In this document: piece by piece, positions 26,601 through 33,320 of the stretch
Position numbering within the stretch: the stretch's first letter is position 1
How the letters are laid out: each line of letters starts with the position of its first letter
Assembly: GCA_937975725.1 (NCBI GenBank)
Contig: CALJUL010000049.1
Span: 1-37,371 of the forward strand
DNA: 37,371 nucleotides
Reading direction: 5' to 3'
Source: an uncultured Pseudoxanthomonas sp.
Lineage (GTDB): Bacteria; Pseudomonadota; Gammaproteobacteria; Xanthomonadales; Xanthomonadaceae
Program-made: the position numbers and the translations under genes
Notes under the pieces: model-generated
Seen by the model: only the letters and a program-made list of their open reading frames with translations
Told to the model about the DNA's origin: nothing
The model's database searches: none

Positions 26601-26801
26601 GTAGGTGACCTGGTCCTCGATGATGCGCGGCGTCCGTCCGGCCCACTGGGTGCGGATGATGACCTGGGTATCGGAAAGGTCGGGCAGGGCGTCCAACGGC
26701 GTGTGCTTGACCGACCACGCGCCGGCGACGGCCAGCAGCAGGGCCGCGACCAGGACCAGGGCGCGGTTGGCGATGCAGGCATGGATCAGGCGTGCGATCA
26801 C
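23646..26801 (-). CDS. cusA: CusA-type heavy-metal RND efflux transporter
   Basis: A 1051-residue inner-membrane RND pump of the heavy-metal (HME) class. The N-terminus has LPDLSDTQVIIRTQWAGR, typical of CusA/CzcA proteins, and the proton-relay helix reads GGIAIAIGAMVDAAVVMIEN with the charged Asp and Glu of the class. Large periplasmic loops, PPIRNRIDMLATGIKSPIGI and SAGPPMLKSDDGRLVGYVYV are as in CusA, favouring monovalent Cu/Ag over Zn/Co. It starts with GTG at 26801, overlapping the cusB stop by 4 nt. It works with CusB and CusC to expel metal across both membranes. The C-terminus is complete. Confidence 0.93.
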   Translation of the reverse strand: MIARLIHACIANRALVLVAALLLAVAGAWSVKHTPLDALPDLSDTQVIIRTQWAGRTPRIIEDQVTYPLATTMLSVPGVKAVRGFSFFGDSFVYILFDDRTDLYWARSRVLEYLSQVRDKLPPGVDPALGPDATGLGWIYQYALVDRTGAHDIGQLRSLQDWFLRYELKTVPDVAEVASVGGAVRAWQIQPDPQALAARGLTVAAVIEAVDAANGATGGSVIEQGEAEYMVRSEGYLRSQEAFEQVPVASSDGLPVLLGEVANINRGPTFRRGIAELDGEGEVAGGVIVLRSGKDAMAAIANVKARLRELQAGLPEGVEIVPVYDRSGLIHDAVRNLGYKLGEEFLVVALVCLLFLWHLRSALVAVITLPLGILAAFIVMHAQGISANLLSLGGIAIAIGAMVDAAVVMIENAHKHLEHWRDAHGREPVGEERWQLMARSAAEVGPALFASLLVITLSFVPVFALQAQEGRLFSPLAYTKTYAMAAAAGLSVTLIPVLMGYLVRGRIRPERDNPINRLLIAGYRPLLLWVLRHPGPTLGLGATLLVATLVPFGRLGSEFMPPLEEGSLLYMPTALPGLSADKARQLLQLSDRMIMTVPEVEHAFGKAGRAESATDPAPIEMFETTVTFKPREQWRPGMTPEKLRRELDAAVKIPGLTNLWVPPIRNRIDMLATGIKSPIGIKVSGPDVDVIERLSQQIEALARTVPGVSSALAERITGGRYVDVRLRPEAAARYGLSQARLQQVIATVVGGDAIGETIEGRERYPIVLRYPRSQRDSLEALRDLPLLADGGVQLTLGQVAEVSLSAGPPMLKSDDGRLVGYVYVDVAGRDLGSVVDDLQAAVAGGIALPPSYGVAWSGQYEYLQRALARLQWVVPAALAIIFLVIWMVFRRLGDVAIILLSLPLALVGGFWLIWSLGHAVSVASMIGFIALGGVAAEFGVIMLLYLRQAWERRLAAGEPADLATLQAAIHEGAVQRVRPKAMTVAVILAGLFPLFVGTGAGSEVMQRIAAPMLGGMVTAPLLSMLVIPAAFYLVQKRRLRRAPAVQPMAVE

Positions 26802-28354
26802 GGCGTCGCCTCCTGCGCATCGGGCATGACGTCGGTGGCCTTGCAGTCGGCGGCCGCTTCGCGGGCGAACCTGGGCACGAGCTGCATGTCCATGAAAGGC
26901 GACTTGCCGGGCTTGTCGAAACGCTGGTCCGGCACCATCGGGTCGTACCAGTACTGCACCGGGCAGCGCACTTGGGCAGGGGGCAGTGAAGGCGAGGGCT
27001 GCTTGGTCGCTTGCATCTGCTGTGCAGGCGGTGCGGCGGCATGCGTTGGGTGGTCGTCGCCGGAAGCGTCGTGGCTTCCATGCGCTGCGTGAACATCTGC
27101 TGTGGCCTCGCCTGCGGGCTGCGCTTCTTCATCCGCCTGCGGCGCTTCGAGACGCTCCAGTGCGCCGGACAGGCTGGCTTCCGAATCGAGCAGGAACTGG
27201 CCGGACACCACCACCCGTTCGCCGCCGGACAGGCCCGCCAGCACTTCGGTGCGCCCCTGCACGCTGCGCCCGGTCCGGATGCGCACCGGCCTGAAACTGC
27301 CGTCCTCCGCCTGCACGATGACCCGGCTGTCGCGGCCGGTGGCGATCAGGGCTTCGGTGGGGATGACCGGGTGCGCCTGTTCGGCCTGCGGGTGCAGTAG
27401 GACTTCGGCGAACATGCCGGGCGCCAGTTGCCGTTGCGGATTGTCCAGCACGATGCGCGCACGCTGGGTGCGGCTGGCCATGTCCACCTGCGGCAGCAGT
27501 GCCTGCACGCGGCCGGCGAACACCTGTCCCGGCCACGCGCTGACGGTGGCCTCGACGGGCGTGCCCGGCCGCAGGCCGGCGAGCGCGGCCTGCGGCACCG
27601 AGGCTTCCAGCCACAGCGTATCCAGGCCGTTGATCTTGAACAGCGGCGCTCCGGGCATCACCGTCTGTCCTTCGCGCGCCAGCACTTCGGTGACCACGCC
27701 GGCCTGCGCGGCGCTCAACGCGATGCCGTCGGCCGAAGCAGCGCCGGCGGGAACGCCGAGCGAACGCAAGCGCTGCCGTGCGGCCGCCTGCAATCCGCGC
27801 GCAGCGGGAGATTCGGAGTGTCCCAGTGCCTCTGCTTCGGCGACGGCACTGTTCCAGGCCGGCGCCTGCACTGTCGCCAACGTCTGGCCGCGCCACACAT
27901 CGGTGAAAGGCGCCTTGACCTGCACGCGCGCGATCACGCCTTCCATGCGCGCACTGACCACCGTCTCCTTGGTCAGGTCCCAGGTCAGCGTGCCCGGTAC
28001 CTGCAGCGCCGCGCCGAGCTTCTCCACGGTGACTTCGCGGGTACGGATGCCCACGTTCTGGCGCAGGCCGGCGTCGATGCGCACGCCGCCTTCCACGGTT
28101 TCGTCCGCATACCGGGGCACCAGTTCCATGTCCATGAAAGGCGACTTGCCGGGCTTGTCGAAACGCTGGTCCGGCACCATGGGGTCGTACCAGTACAGGA
28201 CTTTCCGTTCCGCAGGCGCCTGCGGAGCCGCGGCGGCAGCGGCGGGGAGGGAAGGGGAGTGGCGCTTCGTCCACGCACGGCCGCCGGCGAAACCGGCCAC
28301 GAGCAGGACGATGGCCGCGGCGATGCCGGTGATGCGATTCATGGCGGGGCTCAT
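26798..28354 (-). CDS. cusB: CusB-type membrane-fusion protein with two heavy-metal-binding domains
   Basis: A 518-residue periplasmic adaptor of the CusCBA pump: N-terminal membrane anchor (ITGIAAAIVLLVAGFAGG), a heavy-metal-binding domain (YWYDPMVPDQRFDKPGKSPF, about residues 53-80), the hairpin/lipoyl and beta-barrel parts (RMEGVIARVQVKAPFTDVWR, LTWDLTKETVVSAR, GLSGGERVVVSGQFLLDSEA), a His-rich linker (about 430-465) and a second, almost identical metal-binding domain near the C-terminus (about 468-492). CusB passes Cu(I)/Ag(I) to CusA through Met residues. The C-terminal copy could stand in for the missing CusF chaperone. The ATG overlaps the cusC stop (ATGA); ATG 28342 is an alternative. 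Confidence 0.92.
   Translation of the reverse strand: MSPAMNRITGIAAAIVLLVAGFAGGRAWTKRHSPSLPAAAAAAPQAPAERKVLYWYDPMVPDQRFDKPGKSPFMDMELVPRYADETVEGGVRIDAGLRQNVGIRTREVTVEKLGAALQVPGTLTWDLTKETVVSARMEGVIARVQVKAPFTDVWRGQTLATVQAPAWNSAVAEAEALGHSESPAARGLQAAARQRLRSLGVPAGAASADGIALSAAQAGVVTEVLAREGQTVMPGAPLFKINGLDTLWLEASVPQAALAGLRPGTPVEATVSAWPGQVFAGRVQALLPQVDMASRTQRARIVLDNPQRQLAPGMFAEVLLHPQAEQAHPVIPTEALIATGRDSRVIVQAEDGSFRPVRIRTGRSVQGRTEVLAGLSGGERVVVSGQFLLDSEASLSGALERLEAPQADEEAQPAGEATADVHAAHGSHDASGDDHPTHAAAPPAQQMQATKQPSPSLPPAQVRCPVQYWYDPMVPDQRFDKPGKSPFMDMQLVPRFAREAAADCKATDVMPDAQEATP
26885..26954 (-). repeat. Intragenic direct repeat, copy at the cusB 3' end
   Basis: Seventy bases match 28127-28196 with one mismatch (C at 26939 versus G at 28181). 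The repeat encodes the heavy-metal-binding motif, so cusB has the same domain at both ends. Confidence 0.95.
28127..28196 (-). repeat. Intragenic direct repeat, copy at the cusB 5' end
   Basis: Partner of 26885-26954: 69 of 70 bases identical, same orientation, 1242 bp apart. Such near identity suggests a recent duplication or gene conversion. Confidence 0.95.
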
Positions 28355-29658
28355 GGAGTGTTCTCCTGTTGCGGCAGCAGGTAAGCCAATGCCGCCCAGG
28401 CGCGGCCCAGTTCGCCCAGCAGGCGGGCGTGTTCGAGGTTCAGTTCGATCTCGTCGCGGCGCGCGTCCAGCCAGGGCTGCAGGTCCGCGCCGGCGCCGTA
28501 GGCGGCCAGCGTCGTGCGCGCGCGGTCGCGCGCCAGCGGCAGTTCCTGTGCGGTCTGCCGGTCGATCCGTCGCCGCAGTCCGTGCCACGACGCCAGTGCG
28601 CGCCGGACCGATTCGACCTGCACGCGTCGCGCTTCGTCGCGCTCGGCCAGGGTCATGTCCAGTTCCGCACGCCGCGCGGCGATGCCGCGGGCCTGGCGGT
28701 TCTTCCGGAACAGCGGCAGGCCCACGCCCACTTCGATCATCAGCATGTCGCTGCGCGGCATGCCATCTGGGGCACGTTCGCGCCGGCCGTAGAGGACTTC
28801 CAGACTCCAGTCGGGACGGGTGTCGGCGATCGCGGCCGCAAGTTCCGCCTGCGCGGCGGCTTCGCGCGGTTCCCAGCCCAGCATGGGGCCTTGCCGATCG
28901 ACTTCTGCCAGCAGCCGCGCTTCGCTCACCGGTAGCTGGGCGAAATCCGGCGCTTGGCCTTGCGCGGTCAGTGACGATGCATCGTCCGTGCCCAGCCAGC
29001 GCGCCAGGCCCGCCTGCGCGGCCACCGACTCGGCCTTTGCCACTTCGATGCGGTTCTCCAACGCCAGCGCCGCGGCCTGTGCCGCCAGCACGTCGCCGGC
29101 ATTGACGGCACCGCCGGCCAAGCGGGCACGGGCGGCGCGCTCGGCCGTGCGGGCCGGTTCGCGCAAGGCCTGTAATGCCTGGACGGCTTGTTGCGCCGTC
29201 CACAAGTCGATCCATGCCTGCGCCGCGGCCTGCACGACCAGCCGCTGCTCGGCCAGCGACAACGAGCGCGCCTGCATCACCGCAGCATCGGCCAGTCCTT
29301 GCTGGGCGCGGCGCTTGGCGCGCGCGGGGAATTCCTGCATCAGGCCGATCTGTTGTGTGGTCATTTCGTCGGCGCGCAGGCTGAAAGCCTCCGGCCCGTC
29401 GACAGGCCAGTTCGCCAATCCGACGATCAGGCGTGGATCGGGCAGGGCGGCCGCGCGCGCGGCCTGCTCGGTGCTGGCCGTGACCTGCAAGCGACGGGCA
29501 ACAAGCCCGGGAGACTGTGCAACGGCGGCTTGCAGGGCCTGGTCGAACCCGACATCCACAGGCGCGGCCCACGCCAGCACGGGATTGCACAAAACAAGGA
29601 CGCACAACGCACAGCGGATCAGCCTGCGCCCTCTGCGCAGGCAGGCGAACATATCCAT
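28351..29658 (-). CDS. cusC: TolC-family outer-membrane efflux protein (CusC role)
   Basis: A 435-residue outer-membrane factor: signal peptide (CVLVLCNPVLAWA, about residues 18-31), then the two TolC-type coiled-coil repeats (alpha-helical, Ala/Arg/Gln-rich; SLAEQRLVVQAAAQAWIDLW, LPDPRLIVGLANWPVDG). The ATG has GGAGG 6 nt upstream. It lies 72 nt after a small Cys/His-rich ORF and its stop overlaps cusB. It forms the exit duct of the metal pump. Confidence 0.9.
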   Translation of the reverse strand: MDMFACLRRGRRLIRCALCVLVLCNPVLAWAAPVDVGFDQALQAAVAQSPGLVARRLQVTASTEQAARAAALPDPRLIVGLANWPVDGPEAFSLRADEMTTQQIGLMQEFPARAKRRAQQGLADAAVMQARSLSLAEQRLVVQAAAQAWIDLWTAQQAVQALQALREPARTAERAARARLAGGAVNAGDVLAAQAAALALENRIEVAKAESVAAQAGLARWLGTDDASSLTAQGQAPDFAQLPVSEARLLAEVDRQGPMLGWEPREAAAQAELAAAIADTRPDWSLEVLYGRRERAPDGMPRSDMLMIEVGVGLPLFRKNRQARGIAARRAELDMTLAERDEARRVQVESVRRALASWHGLRRRIDRQTAQELPLARDRARTTLAAYGAGADLQPWLDARRDEIELNLEHARLLGELGRAWAALAYLLPQQENTP

Positions 29659-29730
29659 GGGAACCTCCGGACAACGGCAACGAGCGCGCCACTGATGAGC
29701 GGCGCGAGCATGGAGAGCCGAGGAGGTTGT

Positions 29731-30141
29731 CTAGATCTGCAGGCTACAGAAGCGCTGCGCGGGCGGCGGATCGGACACGCACACCGGCACATCTCGATAG
29801 AACTGGGCCTGCACCGGAGACGACAGCGCCTGCACCCGCGTGAACACCGCCAGTGCAGGCTGGAAAGGCACCTGGGGCGGTTTCGAATCCGGCGTGGCGA
29901 CATGATCGCGCTGGCAATGCCGGTCGCACAGCGCCGGCGCATCCGGATCGGGCGCGGACATCGCCTCGCACCCGGCCATGGCCGTGGACCGGTCGGCTTC
30001 GACAGTCTGGACCTGCAACGGACAGGCATACGCCACCAGCGCCAGTTGCTGCAGCAACAACGCCCACAACCCCAGCCACGCCATCCGCGCACGAGGACGC
30101 CTGCGCCGCAGGCGAGCAATCAGCTTCGCCGTTCCGATCAT
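29731..30141 (-). CDS. Small Cys/His-rich leader ORF of the cus operon (possible divergent CopL-like)
   Basis: A 136-residue protein from ATG 30141: basic N-terminus, hydrophobic segment (WLGLWALLLQQLALVAYA, about 22-39), cysteines C40, C58, C72, C76 with CDRHC and a nearby His (79-80), and a C-terminus VCVSDPPPAQRFCSLQI. It is the first gene of the cusCBA operon, in the same position as CopL-like ORFs elsewhere in the window. It lacks the RPPI end but has a Pro triplet eight residues before the end. I do not recognise the family with certainty; a periplasmic copper-binding protein or a divergent upstream regulator are both possible. Later in-frame ATG 30084 is an alternative start; ATG 30177 overlaps the FNR-like box. 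Confidence 0.6.
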   Translation of the reverse strand: MIGTAKLIARLRRRRPRARMAWLGLWALLLQQLALVAYACPLQVQTVEADRSTAMAGCEAMSAPDPDAPALCDRHCQRDHVATPDSKPPQVPFQPALAVFTRVQALSSPVQAQFYRDVPVCVSDPPPAQRFCSLQI

Positions 30142-30176
30142 GGGGTGAAGCTTGCTTGGCTTGGAGTTAGCCAGCA

Positions 30177-30190
30177 TTGACCCAGATCAA
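30177..30190 (-). promoter_or_regulatory. FNR/ANR-like box upstream of the cus operon
   Basis: Plus strand TTGACCCAGATCAA; minus strand TTGATCTGGGTCAA. It matches TTGAT-N4-ATCAA with one mismatch. Its centre is 42.5 nt from ATG 30141, close to the class II activator position if the mRNA is leaderless, but the -10 region (AAGCTT) is poor. Confidence 0.4.
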
Positions 30191-30243
30191 GCGATGCTGT
30201 CCAGCCACCAGCGCAGCAATTGCCACCATCAACCGCCATCCGT

Positions 30244-30271
30244 CTTGAACATAATAGGCATTATGCGAAAA
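30244..30271 (-). other. dif-like XerC/XerD recombination site
   Basis: Read on the minus strand: XerC arm TTTTCGCATAA (30271-30261), 6-bp centre TGCCTA, XerD arm TTATGTTCAAG (30254-30244). E. coli dif is GGTGCGCATAA, 6-bp centre, TTATGTTAAAT; Acinetobacter and Xanthomonas dif-type XerC arms are close to ATTTCGCATAA (from memory). The 28-bp size, 6-bp spacing and inner CATAA/TTATG symmetry all fit. It may be the chromosomal dif or an att site of a Xer-integrated phage. Confidence 0.7.
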
Positions 30272-30823
30272 ATAGTGGTATCGCCGGGCGCTGGAACACG
30301 CGGAGAGGTTTTGCAGGATGATCCCCGGCCTGCGAGGCGGGCCGACAACGTGATTATCCTTCACCAGTACCTGCAAGCATCTAGGCTGCGCATGAAGCGT
30401 TCAGCGTAGGGGCGCTGCCCCTACACCCCATTCACTTGTTCGCGCGGCGAGGGGCGCTCATCCACTCACAGCCAGGAAGCACCGGTGGCCACGGCCGAGA
30501 GGAACAGGAATTAAGGCGCCGTCGGACTTCATGGTCACGTCTGTTTGAACGGCGTCGGAAATCATTTTTCTATGTAAAGGAAGACCCACTCGACGGCACG
30601 AACGGCGAGCCGTGTCCTGGCCGCGCGATTCGAGCCGGCCCGATGCTTTCCTTGGTCATGCATGTGATCCGGTCATGAATGGGTAATGCGCCCTATCCCT
30701 TTCCGACCTTCAGTGATGATGAAAAAGACTTGGACAGCCAGCGATATCACTGGCCTGGCAAGCGCCAGGAAGGGGCATCGTCTCGACCCACCGGCAGCAG
30801 CAGGGAAGCCATCCGCCGGTGAA
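30272..30823. other. Gene-poor region next to the dif-like site
   Basis: About 550 bases with no gene I can support. Two short plus-strand frames (ending at 30409 and 30678) have no recognised motif, no good start and unusual composition, with an AT-richer patch around 30560-30600. The sequence GGGGCGCTGCCCC at 30411-30423 is a short palindromic element. It could be decayed mobile DNA inserted at the dif-like site. Confidence 0.5.
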
Positions 30824-30837
30824 TTGATCGGGATCAA
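30824..30837 (+). promoter_or_regulatory. FNR/ANR box of hemN
   Basis: TTGATCGGGATCAA, a perfect TTGAT-N4-ATCAA palindrome. A TAGTCT -10 lies at 30860-30865, ending 6 nt before ATG 30872. The box centre is 41.5 nt before the A of the ATG, the exact class II FNR activator distance if transcription starts at the start codon (leaderless). Confidence 0.85.
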
Positions 30838-30871
30838 TGCGCCCTACCCCCGTCGTCCCTAGTCTGGCGCC

Positions 30872-32272
30872 ATGGGCAACGACTCCCCTTCCCTGCTGTT
30901 CGACCCGGAACTGCTGCGGCGCCACGACAGGCCGGGGCCTCGGTATACCTCGTATCCGACGGCGCCGCAGTTCGACGTCGCGTTCGGGGCGCAGCAGTTG
31001 CGCGAGCACGTGGCGGCCAGCAACCGGGCCGGCGCGGCGCGTCCGTTGTCGTTGTACGTGCACGTGCCGTTCTGCACCAGCCCGTGCTTCTACTGCGGCT
31101 GCAACCGGGTCATCACCCGCGACAAGGCGCGTGGTGAGGTCTACTTGGACTATCTCTATCGCGAGATCGCGCGGATGGCGCCGCTGTTCGACAGCGGGCG
31201 GCCGGTCGTGCAATTGCATTTCGGCGGCGGCACGCCCAATTTCCTCAGCCCTGCGCAGATCGCCGACTGCGTGGCCGAACTGCGCAGCCAGTTCACCTTC
31301 GCCGCGCCCGACGCGCTGGAATGCTCGATCGAGATCGACCCGCGCTATTGCAGCCCGGAGGATATCGGCGAACTGGCCCGGGCCGGGTTCAACCGTGCCA
31401 GCCTGGGCGTGCAGGACTTCGATCCCGCCGTGCAGAAGGCGGTCAACCGCGTGCAGAGCGTCGAGGAAACGCTGGCCATCGTGCAGGCGTGCCGCGAGCA
31501 CGGCATGCGCTCGGTCAACATCGACCTGATCTATGGCCTGCCCCGGCAGACGCGCGAGGGCTTCGAGCGCACGCTCGGGATCGTCCTGGATGCGCGGCCG
31601 GACCGCATTGCGGTCTACAGCTACGCGCACCTGCCCAACCTGTTCAAGCCCCAGCAGCGGATTGCGCTGGAGGACCTGCCCGGCCCGGAAGACAAGCTGC
31701 AACTACTTCAATGCGCGATCGAGCGGCTGGTCGCCGCCGGCTATCTCTACATCGGCATGGACCATTTCGCCCTGCCCGACGACGAGCTGGCGCGCGCGCA
31801 GGCTCGCGGCGACCTGCACCGCAACTTCATGGGCTACACCACCTGCGCCGACAACGACCTGGTCGGCTTCGGGGTCAGCGCGATCAGCCACATCGGCAAC
31901 AGCTTCAGCCAGAACCCGCGCGACATCGCCGGCTGGGAACGCGCCATCGACGACGGCCGGCTGCCGGTCTGGCGCGGCATGCCGCTGGACCGCGACGACG
32001 TGATCCGCGCCGACGTCATCCAGGAACTGATGTGCCACGGCCGGCTGGACTTCGCCCGCCTGGGGCAGCGCCACGGCATCGACTTCACCGCGTACTTCGG
32101 CGATGTGCTGGCCAAGCTGCCGGCGCTGGCGCAGGACGGCCTGCTGGAATTCGACACCGCCAGCCTGCAGATCACGCTGCGCGGGCGCCTGCTGCTGCGC
32201 GTGGTCGCCATGTGCTTCGACCGCTATCTGCCGGCCGACACCGACACCCCCCGCTTCTCGCGGGTGGTCTGA
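30872..32272 (+). CDS. hemN: Oxygen-independent coproporphyrinogen III dehydrogenase
   Basis: A 466-residue radical-SAM enzyme that converts coproporphyrinogen III to protoporphyrinogen IX without oxygen. The cluster motif is YVHVPFCTSPCFYCGCN with C68, C72, C75 and the typical extra C77; GGGTPNFLS, EIDPRYCSPEDI, NIDLIYGLPRQT and YIGMDHFALPDDELARA are HemN signatures that separate it from HemW. The size is right for HemN. A perfect FNR box upstream predicts induction at low oxygen. Azurin follows 28 nt downstream, so the two may be co-transcribed. Confidence 0.97.
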   Translation: MGNDSPSLLFDPELLRRHDRPGPRYTSYPTAPQFDVAFGAQQLREHVAASNRAGAARPLSLYVHVPFCTSPCFYCGCNRVITRDKARGEVYLDYLYREIARMAPLFDSGRPVVQLHFGGGTPNFLSPAQIADCVAELRSQFTFAAPDALECSIEIDPRYCSPEDIGELARAGFNRASLGVQDFDPAVQKAVNRVQSVEETLAIVQACREHGMRSVNIDLIYGLPRQTREGFERTLGIVLDARPDRIAVYSYAHLPNLFKPQQRIALEDLPGPEDKLQLLQCAIERLVAAGYLYIGMDHFALPDDELARAQARGDLHRNFMGYTTCADNDLVGFGVSAISHIGNSFSQNPRDIAGWERAIDDGRLPVWRGMPLDRDDVIRADVIQELMCHGRLDFARLGQRHGIDFTAYFGDVLAKLPALAQDGLLEFDTASLQITLRGRLLLRVVAMCFDRYLPADTDTPRFSRVV

Positions 32273-32300
32273 TACAACCCCCACGAGGAACCCCCACGCA

Positions 32301-32759
32301 ATGAACACGCTCTCCCGTCTCTCCCTGGCCCTGATGCTGCTGGGCACTGCCGCCGCCGCGCAGGCCGCGGGCAACTGCACCATCGCGCTGAAGGCGAACG
32401 ATGCCATGAAGTACGACCTGTCCACGGCGACGGTCTCGGCCTCCTGCCCGGCCATCAAGATCGAACTGACCCATATCGGCAAGATGCCGGTGACGGCCAT
32501 GGGCCACAACGTCGTGATCACCGCCACCCCGGACATGGCCGGCGTGACCAGCGCCGCGCTCAAGGCCGGTGCCGCCGCGCACTACCTGCCCAAGGGCGAT
32601 GCGCGCGTGATCGCCGCGACCGACATGATCGGCGGCGGCGGCAAGACCAGCACCAGCTTCCCCGGCAAGAAGCTGACCGTCGGCGGCGATTACACTTTCT
32701 TCTGCAGCTTCCCGGGTCACTCGGCGCTGATGAAGGGCAAACTGAACGTGGTGAAGTAA
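32301..32759 (+). CDS. azu: Azurin
   Basis: A 152-residue periplasmic blue copper protein with a signal peptide (LMLLGTAAAAQAA, mature from about G24). Type 1 copper ligands are all present: H69 in MGHN, C135 and H140 in FFCSFPGH, and M144. C26 and C49 probably form the usual disulfide. Azurin carries electrons from cytochromes to nitrite reductase or other acceptors, mainly at low oxygen. It follows hemN by 28 nt, with GAGGAA upstream of the ATG, and so is probably under the same FNR control. Confidence 0.95.
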   Translation: MNTLSRLSLALMLLGTAAAAQAAGNCTIALKANDAMKYDLSTATVSASCPAIKIELTHIGKMPVTAMGHNVVITATPDMAGVTSAALKAGAAAHYLPKGDARVIAATDMIGGGGKTSTSFPGKKLTVGGDYTFFCSFPGHSALMKGKLNVVK

Positions 32760-32768
32760 GCCGCGCCT

Positions 32769-32788
32769 CGCCTAGCGATAGGCGGTTT
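32769..32788. terminator. Weak hairpin between convergent azurin and DUF4124 genes
   Basis: A 6-bp stem, CGCCTA (32769-32774) with TAGGCG (32779-32784), followed by GTTTC on the plus strand. It overlaps the stop codon of the minus-strand gene. The short stem and T-run make it a weak terminator. Confidence 0.45.
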
Positions 32789-33209
32789 CGACACGGTCGT
32801 CCAGGCGGCGGCTGGTGTCGAAATCGCGCCGGAGGCCCAGCCGTGCGTAAGCCTGCGCACGCTGGGCCTTCGCCTTTTCGCAGCCCTGCGGGTCGCGATA
32901 CTGGGAAATCACGGCGCCCGACGGTGCCGGGCGCCGCTTGCGCGTGCCGCTGCGTGCGGGCGTGGAGGCGTTGCGCGCCGCCACCTGCCTGGCAGGCGGC
33001 CGTGCGGGTGCCAGCGCGGTGGGCTCGGCGGCCGGCATCGGTCGGGTCCAGGCCTGCTGCGTCCCGGGCGCGCATGGTCGATCCTGATAGGTCGCGCTGC
33101 CGTCGCCGGCCCGGCACTTGTGGATCGCCTGTGCCGTCACGGCCTGCGGGAGCAGCAGCGCAAAGAGGAACACGAACGCCGCGAGGCGGCGGAAGAAGGT
33201 GGGCGACAT
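32772..33209 (-). CDS. DUF4124-domain secreted protein
   Basis: A 145-residue exported protein: signal peptide (FVFLFALLLPQAVTA, about residues 12-26), then the short DUF4124 motif IHKCRAGDGSATYQDRPCAPG, a Pro/Ala/Arg-rich low-complexity linker, and a basic tail with YRDPQGCEKAKAQRAQAYAR. The function of DUF4124 proteins is unknown; they are common in beta- and gammaproteobacterial envelopes. The ATG has GGAG 8 nt upstream. It is a single gene, convergent with azurin. Confidence 0.75.
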   Translation of the reverse strand: MSPTFFRRLAAFVFLFALLLPQAVTAQAIHKCRAGDGSATYQDRPCAPGTQQAWTRPMPAAEPTALAPARPPARQVAARNASTPARSGTRKRRPAPSGAVISQYRDPQGCEKAKAQRAQAYARLGLRRDFDTSRRLDDRVETAYR

Positions 33210-33320
33210 GGCGGATTCTCCGTTCGCCCACACTGTCCTCTCCGGGTGCACCGGGCGCCATCGGAAACCGCCGCGCCACAGGCTCGGAATTCTCCTTGCT
33301 TGCCAACCCGCAGCGCGCCG

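Noticed and set aside
29640..29720. A roughly 30-codon ORF between the cus leader ORF and cusC, overlapping the cusC start
   Set aside because: No Shine-Dalgarno, no known leader-peptide pattern and ordinary composition; not enough to call a gene.
29177..30254. The dif-like site as a CueR or HutC operator
   Set aside because: The inner CATAAT/ATTATG symmetry alone could suggest an operator, but the outer bases and the 11-6-11 layout match Xer sites far better.
30436..30678. 80-codon plus-strand frame in the spacer before hemN
   Set aside because: No recognised motif, no ribosome binding site and Arg/Ser-rich composition; kept as an unassigned region only.
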